Positions 25,528 to 34,456 are shown, counted from the stretch's first letter. The stretch is 64,000 bases of DNA from SZAS-7 sp964514655 (GCA_964514655.1 CAZEQY010000010.1:40746-104745); one strand, 5' to 3'. The notes: generated from the sequence alone by a model not told the origin. Numbers and translations: made by a program.

Positions 25528-25805
25528 GCCCTGTTACAAAAATTGGAATTTTTATAACCGGAACAGCATCAATTGGTGGATTTGTGCGTGAAGGCATTTT
25601 TTCTTCTGTTGCAAAAGATGCGGCGGATCTAGCAGGAAGATGCCTTGCCACTAACACAACAGATGTTTGCAAGTCGTTAACTAGTACTATGGTTTCATAT
25701 CAGTATGGCGCTCTTGGGGTGTGTTTCGGATCAATTATTGTTATCGGAGCAGCCTGGTTCACTACGTCTATGTGCGCAAAACGTAAAGTTACGGTACTTG
25801 TCTAA
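25524..25805 (+). CDS. Small membrane protein, translationally coupled
   Basis: The 93-residue protein starts on the ATGA overlap with the preceding gene. It has a weak N-terminal hydrophobic segment (KIGIFITGTASIGGFV) and a strong one near the C-terminus (YGALGVCFGSIIVIGAAWF). The Cys-containing polar loop (DLAGRCLATNTTDVCKSL) resembles that of the upstream neighbour (MCADLASDLYG region) in length and cysteine content, so the pair may be an ancient duplication or hetero-oligomer partners. Confidence 0.58.
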   Translation: MSPVTKIGIFITGTASIGGFVREGIFSSVAKDAADLAGRCLATNTTDVCKSLTSTMVSYQYGALGVCFGSIIVIGAAWFTTSMCAKRKVTVLV

Positions 25806-25810
25806 TTATG

Positions 25811-26155
25811 CTACAGTTTATTGCGACACCAGTTTGAAACGGCTTGTAGACTGGGAAGGTAGTATACTTTAATGATTGCTGAAGGAGGGGCCATGCCCGT
25901 AGCTGTCATGGCTATTTCAAGGCGAATGCCACTAAAGCGCGCAGTGTAGGACACAAAAGATAAAGAATTACCTTTTTTTTCTGTGTAAGAAAGATAGCTA
26001 ATGCAATGTCTTCTCATTAGGTTTGCAATTCGATTTCGAACACAAGTAACTTGCGGGTACTCTAAACAAAAGGAGAGCTCACGCTGTACCCTAGCAGAAA
26101 GGGGCCATGCGCTTTCATATTCGTAACATTTACAGTCTTGTCCTAATGGCAACAT
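25811..26155 (-). CDS. Hypothetical 114-residue cysteine-containing protein
   Basis: The frame fills the gap between two plus-strand membrane-protein genes, and its stop lies 5 bp from the stop of the preceding gene. The protein has five Cys, many Arg and Ser, and a short hydrophobic patch (LEIAMTATGMAPPSAIIKV). There is no signal peptide and no known motif. A clear ribosome binding site is not visible (TAAGAC before the ATG). It could be a real small gene or a chance frame. Confidence 0.4.
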   Translation of the reverse strand: MLPLGQDCKCYEYESAWPLSARVQRELSFCLEYPQVTCVRNRIANLMRRHCISYLSYTEKKGNSLSFVSYTARFSGIRLEIAMTATGMAPPSAIIKVYYLPSLQAVSNWCRNKL

Positions 26156-26260
26156 GTCTTAGTTGTATCATATAGTTCGTAAAATGTACAAACAAGAATT
26201 GCGGTCTTAGACATAACTAAGTAATATGATAAGTGTAATTATAAAAATGTGGATATATAT

Positions 26261-26854
26261 ATGGTATGGTCTTTAGTTACTGGTGCGGCGTCGTTAGCGG
26301 GAACCATTATGGCTCCCATACTTGAAAAATGGGAGCAAGCGGGGATTAGAGAGCTAGGCGCTAGTTGCCAAAATGCTGTAAAGAGTACCTGCTGGCATGC
26401 AGGAAGAATTGTTACCTATTCTGGTATGGCAGTACCATTTGTATTGGCAGCAAGTCCCGCTCTAAGCGCTCTTACGGGTGTTGCCCTTGGCAGGCTCTTT
26501 CCTTGTACCGGAAATCCAAATGAACAAATAAGCGATGATGAATTTTGCTGTAAAATAAAGGCTTATTCAATTGGCATGGGGGCAGCAGTGCTTATCTTTG
26601 GTGCAAGCCTTGCATTGACAGTGATTGTCATAAGAAATTATGCCGAGCCTGCAGTCTATGCGATAGGCTCTAATAGTAGTCTTCACGACTCTCTTGAAGC
26701 TGCAATAGAAGGTTATAACGCCTTAGGCACCGTCTCTTGGGTGGCAACAAACGTGACTACTTTTGCTTTTGGTGTTTTATTTGGCCGAGTTACTAGCCCC
26801 TGTGCAAAAAGAGCAAGAGAAGTTCCTGATCAAGAGGGTGAGCCTCTTATGTAA
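26261..26854 (+). CDS. Multi-pass small membrane protein (Inc-like candidate)
   Basis: I use the ATG at 26261; an in-frame GTG at 26249 is an alternative. The 197-residue protein has about four hydrophobic segments (near 4-18, 50-72, 96-122 and 155-175) separated by Cys-rich polar loops (ASCQNAVKSTCWHAG, FPCTGNP, DEFCCKIK). It lies in the same cluster as the two coupled small membrane proteins and shares their size class and cysteine content. Its C-terminus is charged (KRAREVPDQEGEPLM). A strong hairpin follows the stop. Confidence 0.6.
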   Translation: MVWSLVTGAASLAGTIMAPILEKWEQAGIRELGASCQNAVKSTCWHAGRIVTYSGMAVPFVLAASPALSALTGVALGRLFPCTGNPNEQISDDEFCCKIKAYSIGMGAAVLIFGASLALTVIVIRNYAEPAVYAIGSNSSLHDSLEAAIEGYNALGTVSWVATNVTTFAFGVLFGRVTSPCAKRAREVPDQEGEPLM

Positions 26855-26863
26855 AAAAGAGAA

Positions 26864-26891
26864 GGGGCCGCTATTTTTACATAGCGGCCCC
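26864..26891 (-). terminator. Terminator between convergent genes
   Basis: An 11-bp GC-rich stem (26864-26874 with 26881-26891) encloses a 6-nt loop. On the minus strand TTCTCTTTTTT follows, so it ends the collagen-like gene; on the plus strand it is close enough to the membrane-protein stop to serve that gene as well. Confidence 0.8.
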
Positions 26892-26918
26892 TAGGATCAT
26901 TGCAAAAATGCTGTTAGA

Positions 26919-28532
26919 TTAAGCGTCATCTACTATACGCGTAATTACCATTGTTGCAGTTGCTTCGTCAAAGACGCCGTTAGGGTTGTCAGAGATCGTA
27001 GTGCGGGCATTTGATGCGTTGGAAACCAATGTTCCAGCACCTCCAGAACAGCCTGTAAATGACGTTCCCGTCGTTCCGGTATATGTGATTGCTTGCACGC
27101 CACCAGAAGTAACAGCATAAATCGTTCCGGACGATGCAAAGGCCGTTGCGTCCACAACTGGTATCGTTGTAGCAGGTAGATTGACCGTTGAAGTGACAGT
27201 TGTCACGTTGGCACTATCTGGGCTAAATTTGGCCGGAATCCAAGGCTCCTCATTAGTAGTTGTAGCAGGTCCTATTGATAGACCGGCTACGCTTGGTTGC
27301 AATACGTTGCTACCGTTATACACCCCTGCCCACCACTGTAATGCAAGCTTTTGGCCTGCTGTGTAGTGCACAAGAACTGTGTTAGAGATTGAGTACTGGT
27401 GGTTGTTACTATAAGGTGATTCGGCAGCAGAACCAGAACCTGGAACTTCTAGACCATCGAGTAACAAAGCAGCAGCAGCGCGCATGATGCTTCCTCCAGT
27501 GACTCCATCGGCAGCACGAACATCAAATTTATAGGTCATTAAATACCATCCAGAATTTGTTGATGAGAATGTGTTATATTGCATTACATCAAATGGTATA
27601 CCTGCCAATGTTTGTGTTTGTGTGTTATTGACAACGTATACGCCAGAGCCGCCGGTTGGGCCTGATGTTTGAGACTGGATAATCGTTCCAGGGACAATAC
27701 CTGGGCCGCTAATATACTGGTTAGCAGTAACAGTACCTGTTGCTACAGTCAACGTGATGCTTGCTGAGCCACTTGTTATTGATGCAGTACCAGTTGCTTC
27801 TATCGTAGATGGATCTACTGTCCAGTCCGTACCCGGTCCGATCATTGGCTGTTCAAATCCAACTTCTTCAAAGACAGGATTTGTATTGTCTATTTCTTTT
27901 GGCTGGCTTACTGCGCTCCATAGCAATATAGATGAAATAGCAGCATTTTGTCCGGCAGGCCCTGTTGGTCCTGTAACGCCAGAAGCACCTGTTGGGCCAC
28001 TTGCGCCCGTTGCTCCAGTTACACCGGCTGTGCCTGTTGGTCCGGTAGCTCCAGTAGCGCCGCTAGAACCTGTTGGTCCTACTGATCCTGTAGCGCCAGC
28101 AGCGCCGCTTGGCCCTGTAGGTCCAGTTGGTCCTGTATCTCCGGTTGCACCTGTAGCTCCGGCAGTCCCTGTTGGACCTGTTGCTCCCGTTGCTCCAGTT
28201 GTGCCGGTATCACCGGTAGCACCAGTATCACCGGTTGCACCTTTAGGTCCAGTAGGACCAGTAGGTCCTGTATTGCCGGTGGCACCTGTTGCACCAGTGG
28301 CTCCGGTTGGCCCGGTAACACCGCGCATTCCGCGTGGACCTTCAGGCCCTTGTGGGCCGGTGGGTCCTGTAGGACCTGTAGGGCAAACATGACAGGTATT
28401 ACAGTGCGTGCAGTTAGGGCACTCAGTTGGAGCTCGTGGCCCCATGTATATTACGGGACTTCTTGTATCAGCGGATGCTTCTAATACAAGGCTCATTACT
28501 CCAATTAGTAGCGATAAGATTTTGTTTTTCAT
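26919..28532 (-). CDS. Secreted collagen-like protein
   Basis: The 537-residue protein starts with a signal peptide (to about residue 21). Five cysteines follow at exact three-residue spacing (38, 41, 44, 47, 50), leading straight into a Gly-X-Y collagen region (about 53-194) rich in GPT and GAT triplets. The C-terminal part (195-537) is beta-rich, with SITSGSASITLTVATG and ITYTGTTGTSFTGCSGG, modules that resemble phage tail or capsid decoration segments. Bacterial collagen-like proteins trimerise and sit on the surface as adhesins. The Cys ladder could cross-link the trimer. It ends in its own terminator. Confidence 0.88.
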   Translation of the reverse strand: MKNKILSLLIGVMSLVLEASADTRSPVIYMGPRAPTECPNCTHCNTCHVCPTGPTGPTGPQGPEGPRGMRGVTGPTGATGATGATGNTGPTGPTGPKGATGDTGATGDTGTTGATGATGPTGTAGATGATGDTGPTGPTGPSGAAGATGSVGPTGSSGATGATGPTGTAGVTGATGASGPTGASGVTGPTGPAGQNAAISSILLWSAVSQPKEIDNTNPVFEEVGFEQPMIGPGTDWTVDPSTIEATGTASITSGSASITLTVATGTVTANQYISGPGIVPGTIIQSQTSGPTGGSGVYVVNNTQTQTLAGIPFDVMQYNTFSSTNSGWYLMTYKFDVRAADGVTGGSIMRAAAALLLDGLEVPGSGSAAESPYSNNHQYSISNTVLVHYTAGQKLALQWWAGVYNGSNVLQPSVAGLSIGPATTTNEEPWIPAKFSPDSANVTTVTSTVNLPATTIPVVDATAFASSGTIYAVTSGGVQAITYTGTTGTSFTGCSGGAGTLVSNASNARTTISDNPNGVFDEATATMVITRIVDDA

Positions 28533-28622
28533 GCTTATAATTTCTCTTTAAGTGATTTGTTAGTACCTATTTCATTTTAGGTTCTAAAAATCATATTTCA
28601 GATTATTTATGCAAGAAAAAAA

Positions 28623-30125
28623 TCATATGCTAATCAAAAAATCACGTAAGGCCTTGTGAGAGGTTATTTCTTGGAGGGTGGGTCTAAAACGGTATGTCCA
28701 GTTGCGATCAAGGACTTTGCCGGGGATGTTGATGCGGTCATCATCGGGATTTTCCCAGGTTAGTTCGCTAAAGACATCGAGGTATTCTTGTAGGAGGTTT
28801 ATGTGAAAGAGGCTTGCTGTTTGATGGCTTTTTTGAAGGACATTCTGCCTAGTCTCAGGGTGTAGAAGGGGGGTGTAGGTGATGTTGAGTATTTCGCTAA
28901 AGGCTTTTGCATCAGCGCCAAATGCTTCCCACCATATCTCTAGTGGTTCAGAGTCGTGAGTAGAAAGAGTAGTCATACTCATCGTTGGATATTCATCTAT
29001 CTTTATAAATGAGTTATCGGTGTTGTAGTGCTTTTCCCAGCGCATAACTTTTGTGCCGCATATGCCAAGGCGTGTCATCGTGTCGCGAACGCTTGGGGGC
29101 ACATTGCCCAAATCTTCGCCTATCGGCAGCATTTCACATGAGTCTAGCATCATGCGCAAGATCTTTTCGCCTTGAGGAATCCAGAGGTTTTCATCTTGCG
29201 GAAAGAAAAAGCCCTCCTTAGCAGGCTTGCCTTCTGGTATTGCCCATATGCGAAAAAAGCCTACAATATGATCAAGACGGTATATATGATAAAATTTTTG
29301 GGCAATCTCAAGCCGCTTTTTCCAAAAGCTATAGTCTGTATGTTCGAGCATATCCCAGCGATAAAGAGGAAAGCCCCAGTTTTGGCCCTCTTGGCTATAA
29401 AAATCTGGCGGTGCACCCGCCTGCAGCGATAGATCAAAAAGCTCCGGATACTGCCAGACATCCGCAGAGTCGCGGTTTATGAGAATGGGGATATCGCCCT
29501 TCATAAAAATGCCGTGGCGCTCTGCCTCTTTTTTTACTTCAGATAGCTGTTGCATGCATAAAAACTGTACAAGCTTGTGATGTTCTATTTCATCGGGATC
29601 AAGAGAATTTGGAATATTTTTCCAGTCCCACCATGCTTTTTCGTTATTTAGGCTTTTAAGCACTTTATAGCGTGCGTAGCCATCAAGCCATGCTTCTTCG
29701 GCAAACTCTTTATAGCCATCAAGCTCTTTAAGCCGTTTTCGATTGCGATTTATATAGCGTTTTAAAAAGGCTTCCTTAGCATCTAGTACCTTGTGATATT
29801 CCACGCGCTTTGAAGTGTTGCTCGTCGTTATCGTCTCAAGCTCATCAACAAACGGCAGGGCACTAAGAGATAGATAAATTGGGTGCAAGGCCATAGCGCT
29901 ATGGGCGGAATATGGGCTAGGATCATGCCCTGAGTCATTAAGGGGCAAAAGCTGAATCACGCTAAAGCCAATATCTTTACACCAGCTAATAAGCGGCACA
30001 AGATCTAAATACTCACCGATGCCATGGCTTTTGGGATTTCGTATAGAAAAGAGGGGAAGAGCAATACCTTTGTGGCTTTTCATGCCAATTTTTTGCCATT
30101 GCCTGAACGATGCGAGCGGCTGCAT
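28623..30125 (-). CDS. malQ: 4-alpha-glucanotransferase
   Basis: MalQ (GH77) disproportionates maltodextrins. The 500-residue protein has LPLNDSGHDPSPYSAHSAMA near the N-terminus, the nucleophile region YRLDHIVGFFRIWAIPEG, the acid/base IGEDLGNVPP and the transition-state Asp in STHDSEPLEIWW. It works with GlgA in glycogen metabolism. It stands immediately downstream of the type III secretion block, the same neighbour as in Chlamydia, but is separated from scc1 by 384 bp of repeats, so it probably has its own promoter. Confidence 0.95.
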   Translation of the reverse strand: MQPLASFRQWQKIGMKSHKGIALPLFSIRNPKSHGIGEYLDLVPLISWCKDIGFSVIQLLPLNDSGHDPSPYSAHSAMALHPIYLSLSALPFVDELETITTSNTSKRVEYHKVLDAKEAFLKRYINRNRKRLKELDGYKEFAEEAWLDGYARYKVLKSLNNEKAWWDWKNIPNSLDPDEIEHHKLVQFLCMQQLSEVKKEAERHGIFMKGDIPILINRDSADVWQYPELFDLSLQAGAPPDFYSQEGQNWGFPLYRWDMLEHTDYSFWKKRLEIAQKFYHIYRLDHIVGFFRIWAIPEGKPAKEGFFFPQDENLWIPQGEKILRMMLDSCEMLPIGEDLGNVPPSVRDTMTRLGICGTKVMRWEKHYNTDNSFIKIDEYPTMSMTTLSTHDSEPLEIWWEAFGADAKAFSEILNITYTPLLHPETRQNVLQKSHQTASLFHINLLQEYLDVFSELTWENPDDDRINIPGKVLDRNWTYRFRPTLQEITSHKALRDFLISI

Positions 30126-30187
30126 TGTGTGTACCTATTTTGCCTTTTCATACTCCAATGTGGGTATAAACTACAAGGGGTAGGTGT

Positions 30188-30310
30188 CAATGGTGTCAAC
30201 TTAAGGATTTTTCTCTTAATCTCGATCTTGATCTTAATCTTTCTCTTCTACGTAGTTCTTTAAAAAAATAGATCAAGATCAAAAACCGGGCCTTAAGTTG
30301 ACACTATTGG
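30188..30310. repeat. MITE-like element, copy 1
   Basis: Terminal inverted repeats CAATGGTGTCAACTTAAGG (30188-30206) and CCTTAAGTTGACACTATTG (30291-30309) bound a 123-bp element whose interior has CTTGATC/GATCAAG words on opposite strands. The same ends occur at 38060-38206. It lies upstream of malQ. No coding potential is visible inside. No clear target-site duplication could be seen. Confidence 0.75.
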
Positions 30311-30350
30311 GGTAGATATAGCCAAACAACGCATCAAGTGTGTGATAAAT

Positions 30351-30510
30351 AAAAAAACAGGATCGGCAGGATCTGGCAGGATCGCTTCGCGGCAGGATAT
30401 GTACAATAGCTGTAAACGATCAAAGAAAAGCTATCGTTATTATCATTGAGAGCAAATCTTGCATCCTGCCGCGAAGCGATCCTGCCAGATCCTGCCGATC
30501 CTGTTTTTTT
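30351..30510 (-). terminator. Perfect 48-bp inverted repeat ending the type III operon
   Basis: Arms 30351-30398 and 30463-30510 are exact reverse complements. The outer 7 bp are an A-run/T-run pair; the inner 41 bp repeat the word GGCAGGATC. The right arm reaches the first base of the scc1 stop codon (30510-30512). On the minus strand the hairpin ends in TTTTTTT, so it can end the cdsU-cdsV-copN-scc1 transcript. Together with the element at 30188-30310 it fills the 384-bp gap before malQ. Confidence 0.8.
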
Positions 30511-30980
30511 TAGAGGCCAAACATGCCGCTGCCGCCGGGGCTTGTGCCAAACGAAAGCTCGTTGCTGGTGAACGAAGGGACTTCGCCTTTTGGGATACTT
30601 GCGCGCCAGAGTTCGGCCTTTTGCATGAAGGGCTTTAGAAAGTCTGCTACGAGCTGGCCTGTGAGGTCGTCTAAAAAAAGGCTGTCAAAGAGGACTAAAG
30701 AGTCCTTTTTTTTGCTGTAGGCAAAGATGCCTTGGCGGGGCAAGGGGAGGCCGTTTGCTTTTAAAGCCTCGCGAAAGAGGTTTTCGCGGTAGCGTCCTGG
30801 CGGGGGTACGCCAAGGTCGCTTACAAACATAATGCGCTCGCCGGCGCTATCTGGTTCCATATGTACCATGAGGCCGTTTGCGGCTTGAATCTGGCAGGCG
30901 TTATTTCTATCTGGAGCGAGTTTCATGTTCATGATCTTGCCAAGGTCTTCAAGGATAGTCGAAAATTGCTCTTTTACCAT
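30510..30980 (-). CDS. scc1: CesT-type type III secretion chaperone of CopN
   Basis: The 156-residue acidic protein fits the class I secretion chaperone fold (CesT/SycE): N-terminal helix FSTILEDLGKIMNMKLAPD, a central beta sheet (GLMVHMEPDSAGERIMFVSDLG), the linker LFREALKANGLPLPRQG and a C-terminal helix (LTGQLVADFLKPFMQKAELW). Its place directly after copN and before malQ equals that of Scc1 in Chlamydia, where it binds the CopN N-terminus. The name rests on position plus fold. Ribosome site AGGTG precedes the ATG. Confidence 0.85.
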   Translation of the reverse strand: MVKEQFSTILEDLGKIMNMKLAPDRNNACQIQAANGLMVHMEPDSAGERIMFVSDLGVPPPGRYRENLFREALKANGLPLPRQGIFAYSKKKDSLVLFDSLFLDDLTGQLVADFLKPFMQKAELWRASIPKGEVPSFTSNELSFGTSPGGSGMFGL

Positions 30981-30995
30981 ACGTTACACCTACAC

Positions 30996-32240
30996 CTACT
31001 TTTTTTTGCCTTTATCTTTTTCTTCTTCATCTTCATCTTCGATGCTCTGTTCACGCTCGCGCTGTTCTTCTTCTTTTTCGCGGTATTCATCAAGCTCTTC
31101 TTCTAGCGCTTCAAGGGCTTCTAGTATTGCATTATAAAGCTCATCGCGGTGCTGCACGCTTCTATAGAGCTGGTTTAGGGCAACTTCGCGAATAGCGTCT
31201 CTAAGCTGGCTGAAGACGATAATTTTAGCTAGTATCCACTTGTCTATGCCAAGCTTTGTAGCCATCTGCAAGACTTTGTCGCCTGTTGGATAGCGCTCTT
31301 GTAAGAGCATCACAAACTGCTTGGCAAGTAGCTCAAAGTCTAAGTTTTTGGGCATTTCAAGGCCTTCTCGCTCAAAGAGAAAGCTAATGAGTTTGGTGCG
31401 TGCCTTAAAGAACTGATAGACGCCCATAACGGCTTGTAGCGAGCGCACTTCCTGCAAAAGGCGAGAGAGCATGCCAGGCTCAATAGAGGGGCCTTGGCTT
31501 TTAAGGTCCGCGCCCAGGGAGTGAAATAAAAAGCCAAGAACTTTACGTAGTTCTTTATAAGGAAAGCGGTCTGAAAACTCCAAAAAGAGCACCACAGGAT
31601 CTCGTGGGTTACCTGTTATATCGCGGTACATATCGCGAAGGCGAGTAGGCGTTCCAAGACCTGCTGTGACGTATTTCTGTACTTCTTCAGCAATGTTGGC
31701 GCCGGCTTTAATTTCGCGGCCAAAGTTTTCTTCGAAGAAGGATTTTGCCTCTTCGACCATCTTCTTGAGGTCGCCTAGCGTGTTTTCTGACAAGAATCTC
31801 AGGGCTTCATCAGCAAGCGTGGGGTCGGGGTAAAACTGTTTGAGGATGTTTAGGATCTCTTCTTTACTCTTACAGTCTTTAATCTTGTCGAGTAAGAGCA
31901 GCAGTATGGGCTTTTTAAACTCGGGGTTGTCGTGACAGAACTTGTCGGCGGACTCTTCGCTATCTTTAACGCCAACAACTTTTGCTTCGAGTCTTTGAAG
32001 TTCTGTTCGAGAAAGGCGCGTCTTTTGGTCTTCAAGGCTTTTTTCTGATTTTTGCAGACCTCGCGACAAGGGGTTGACAGACTCTTCAAAGGCTTCTTTA
32101 AGGCTGTCTGCAGTTTCTACCTGCTGGGCAACTTCAGTCTCTGCAATTTCAAGTTCTGCTTTAGCAAGTATTGCCTCTACGTCAAAGTCGCCAGAAGATG
32201 AAAGCCCTTGTTTGAGGAGGTCTGAAATATCGCCTGTCAT
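30996..32240 (-). CDS. copN: Type III secretion gatekeeper CopN (SctW family)
   Basis: The 414-residue protein is homologous in position and character to CopN, which plugs the secretion channel and is itself an effector. The central helical part has HrpJ/YopN-type segments (VSARRLQKSEKSL-like helices, LREMYRDITGNPRDPVVLFLE-type region at about 200-225, SLQAVMGVYQFFKARTKL). The C-terminal 35-40 residues are an unusual tail of almost only Glu, Asp, Lys and Arg (EALEEELDEYREKEEEQ ... EDEEEKDKGKKK). GGAGGAGGT precedes the ATG. It is transcribed between cdsV and scc1. Confidence 0.88.
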   Translation of the reverse strand: MTGDISDLLKQGLSSSGDFDVEAILAKAELEIAETEVAQQVETADSLKEAFEESVNPLSRGLQKSEKSLEDQKTRLSRTELQRLEAKVVGVKDSEESADKFCHDNPEFKKPILLLLLDKIKDCKSKEEILNILKQFYPDPTLADEALRFLSENTLGDLKKMVEEAKSFFEENFGREIKAGANIAEEVQKYVTAGLGTPTRLRDMYRDITGNPRDPVVLFLEFSDRFPYKELRKVLGFLFHSLGADLKSQGPSIEPGMLSRLLQEVRSLQAVMGVYQFFKARTKLISFLFEREGLEMPKNLDFELLAKQFVMLLQERYPTGDKVLQMATKLGIDKWILAKIIVFSQLRDAIREVALNQLYRSVQHRDELYNAILEALEALEEELDEYREKEEEQREREQSIEDEDEEEKDKGKKK

Positions 32241-32260
32241 AGCTGTACCTCCTCCTTATA

Positions 32261-34456
32261 TTACGATATCTGTATACGTCCAAGTGGCTGAATGCGTATT
32301 TCAGGCACGATCTCCTGGTAGGAGACCACCGAAATATCGGGGAATTCAAGCTCAATAAGTTTGCGGACGAATCTTCGCACGTCAATCGCCGTAAGTATCA
32401 CTGGGTGCTGGCCACCAGGGGGTGGGGCTGTCACTGTCGTGCGCACGGCTTGTAAGATAAGCTGCACAGAGTCTGGGTCTAAGGCTAGGTATGACCCAGC
32501 TGATGTTTGCTTGATAGCACCGCGGACAAGGTCTTCAATTTCAGGGTCTAGCACGTAGACAGATAGTACTGACTGCCCTTGAGAGTAGCGGTAGCTAATA
32601 TAGCGCTTTAATGATGAGCGCACATATTCAGTAAGAAGTACGGGGTCTTTTTCGGTTTGTGCCCATTCGCTAAGTGATTCTAGAACTGTTCTTAGGTCTT
32701 TAATAGATATCTGCTCTTGAGTAAGTCTTTTGAAGATATCTGTGAGCTTTTGTAGGGGAATAAGCCTTGTTACTTCGCGTACGAGGTCTGGGAATGACTT
32801 TTCCATAAACTCTAGGCAAGACTTCATCTCCTGAATGCCCAAAAACTCATTTGCATAGTGTCTAAAGAAGTATGAAAGGTGCAGAATCATCACTTCTAGA
32901 GAGTTCCACGACCTGATACCTGCTTTATCAAGTACTTCTTTATACTTGTTTTCTACCCATAGCGATGGCAAGCCAAGAGAGTTTTTGTAGCTTACAAAGG
33001 GGAGGTTATAGCGCTTGAGGTTATCTTCGTTTTCGTTTGTAAGGTAGAAGTTTTCAACAACTTTACCGCGCACTACCGGCACTTCGTTAAGGTGAATGAG
33101 GTACTCATCAGGTCCAACGTTTGGAGAGTCTGTACGTACGTGTACGCCAGGAAAGCGTACGCCAAGGTCTGCGTAGAGTGCCTGTCTCATCCGCGGGATC
33201 ATCTGGTCGATAAAGCTTTGGCTTTTGCCACTTTTTTGGATGTCGATCGATAAACCTTTACCTACTTCAAGCACTACAGGTAGTGTTAAGGCGTAGGAGT
33301 CTATACCACCGCCGGTAATAGCCTTGTGGCCACGAACGGGGGTTTCAACAGCCGCAGATTCCATAGTTGCAGATGGCATTGGGGAGCCTGGCGTTGTAAC
33401 GCCACCGGGAGTCGTTCCCGGAGCTTCGCCTTGTTCTTGAGACCATAGTGCATAGCCAAGAAGGCCAAGACCTGCAGCTAAGAGGGTAAATGGTGCAACA
33501 GGAAAGCCTGGAATCACGCCAAGGCCCATGACGATACCGGCTGATATCATAATAGCTTTTGGCTGCTTAAATAGCTGCCCGGAGATTTCACTACCGAGGT
33601 TTGTATTTTTGGTGTCGCTAGACACGCGCGTTGTCACGATACCGGCAGTGATAGAAATAAGGAGCGCCGGGATCTGCGAAACAAGGCCGTTACCGATAGA
33701 AAGAAGCGAGAAGGTAGCAGCAGCTTCACCGGCTGTCATGCCCATCTGCGTCATACCGATGATCAAACCGCCAATAACGTTGATGGTGGTGATGATGATA
33801 CCTGCGATGGCATCACCCTTAACGAACTTCATGGCACCGTCCATAGCACCATAGAGCTGCGATTCTTTTTGCAGGGCTAAGCGCCTTTCGCGGGCTTGGT
33901 TGTTGTCTATCGTTCCTGCGCGCATGTCGGCATCAATACTCATCTGCTTACCGGGCATAGCGTCCAAGGTAAAGCGGGCAGCAACTTCAGCAACGCGCTC
34001 AGCACCCTTAACGATAACGATAAAGTTTACTAAGGTGATGATCAAAAAGATCACGCCGCCGACAACAAAGTTACCTCCAACCACAAACTGACCGAACGAT
34101 AAGATAACCTTACCCGCATCAGCGTGTAGAAGGATCTGGCGCGTTGCGGCAATATCTAGCGCAAGGCGGTAGAGTGTTGTAAAGAGTAGCAACGACGGAA
34201 ATATCGAAAGGTGTACAGCACTTGGGATATAAAGTGCCACCATGAGCAGCGCAACAGATGCTGTCAGGTTAAACGCAATCAAGTAGTCGATAACTTCCGG
34301 TGGTAGTGGAAGGATCAACATACCGATGATTAAGGTAAGCACTAACGCGAGCACCAAGTCTGATGAGCGTTGTACGGTGTCTAGGGAGCGGTCTCCGCCT
34401 AAGCGAGCTGTTACTCCGTCGAGAATCTGCCTGATTTTTAGCAATATAGTTCGCAT
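32261..34456 (-). CDS. cdsV: Type III secretion export gate protein SctV
   Basis: SctV/LcrD forms the nonameric export gate in the inner membrane. The 731-residue protein has about eight hydrophobic segments in the first 330 residues and the FHIPEP signature at about 166-180 (AMPGKQMSIDADMRAG). A Pro/Thr/Gly-rich linker follows (about 335-365), then the cytoplasmic domain with VRFPGVHVRTDSPNVGPDEY and the late PVILTAIDVRRFVRKLIE. It follows cdsU by 7 bp and precedes copN by 20 bp. Flagellar FlhA is an alternative, but the neighbours point to injectisome SctV. Confidence 0.95.
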   Translation of the reverse strand: MRTILLKIRQILDGVTARLGGDRSLDTVQRSSDLVLALVLTLIIGMLILPLPPEVIDYLIAFNLTASVALLMVALYIPSAVHLSIFPSLLLFTTLYRLALDIAATRQILLHADAGKVILSFGQFVVGGNFVVGGVIFLIITLVNFIVIVKGAERVAEVAARFTLDAMPGKQMSIDADMRAGTIDNNQARERRLALQKESQLYGAMDGAMKFVKGDAIAGIIITTINVIGGLIIGMTQMGMTAGEAAATFSLLSIGNGLVSQIPALLISITAGIVTTRVSSDTKNTNLGSEISGQLFKQPKAIMISAGIVMGLGVIPGFPVAPFTLLAAGLGLLGYALWSQEQGEAPGTTPGGVTTPGSPMPSATMESAAVETPVRGHKAITGGGIDSYALTLPVVLEVGKGLSIDIQKSGKSQSFIDQMIPRMRQALYADLGVRFPGVHVRTDSPNVGPDEYLIHLNEVPVVRGKVVENFYLTNENEDNLKRYNLPFVSYKNSLGLPSLWVENKYKEVLDKAGIRSWNSLEVMILHLSYFFRHYANEFLGIQEMKSCLEFMEKSFPDLVREVTRLIPLQKLTDIFKRLTQEQISIKDLRTVLESLSEWAQTEKDPVLLTEYVRSSLKRYISYRYSQGQSVLSVYVLDPEIEDLVRGAIKQTSAGSYLALDPDSVQLILQAVRTTVTAPPPGGQHPVILTAIDVRRFVRKLIELEFPDISVVSYQEIVPEIRIQPLGRIQIS

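Noticed and set aside
27754..28392. Plus-strand open frame rich in Pro-Val-Gly triplets
   Set aside because: It is the mirror of the collagen-like repeat on the minus strand, which has a signal peptide, start context and terminator; the periodic codons keep the opposite frame open by chance.
30188..30510. Small regulatory RNA gene upstream of malQ
   Set aside because: The region is fully explained by two palindromic elements; no promoter plus terminator pair marking an RNA gene was seen.
32261..34456. Flagellar FlhA instead of SctV
   Set aside because: The gene lies between sctU-type, gatekeeper and chaperone genes in the conserved chlamydial injectisome order; no flagellar genes are adjacent.
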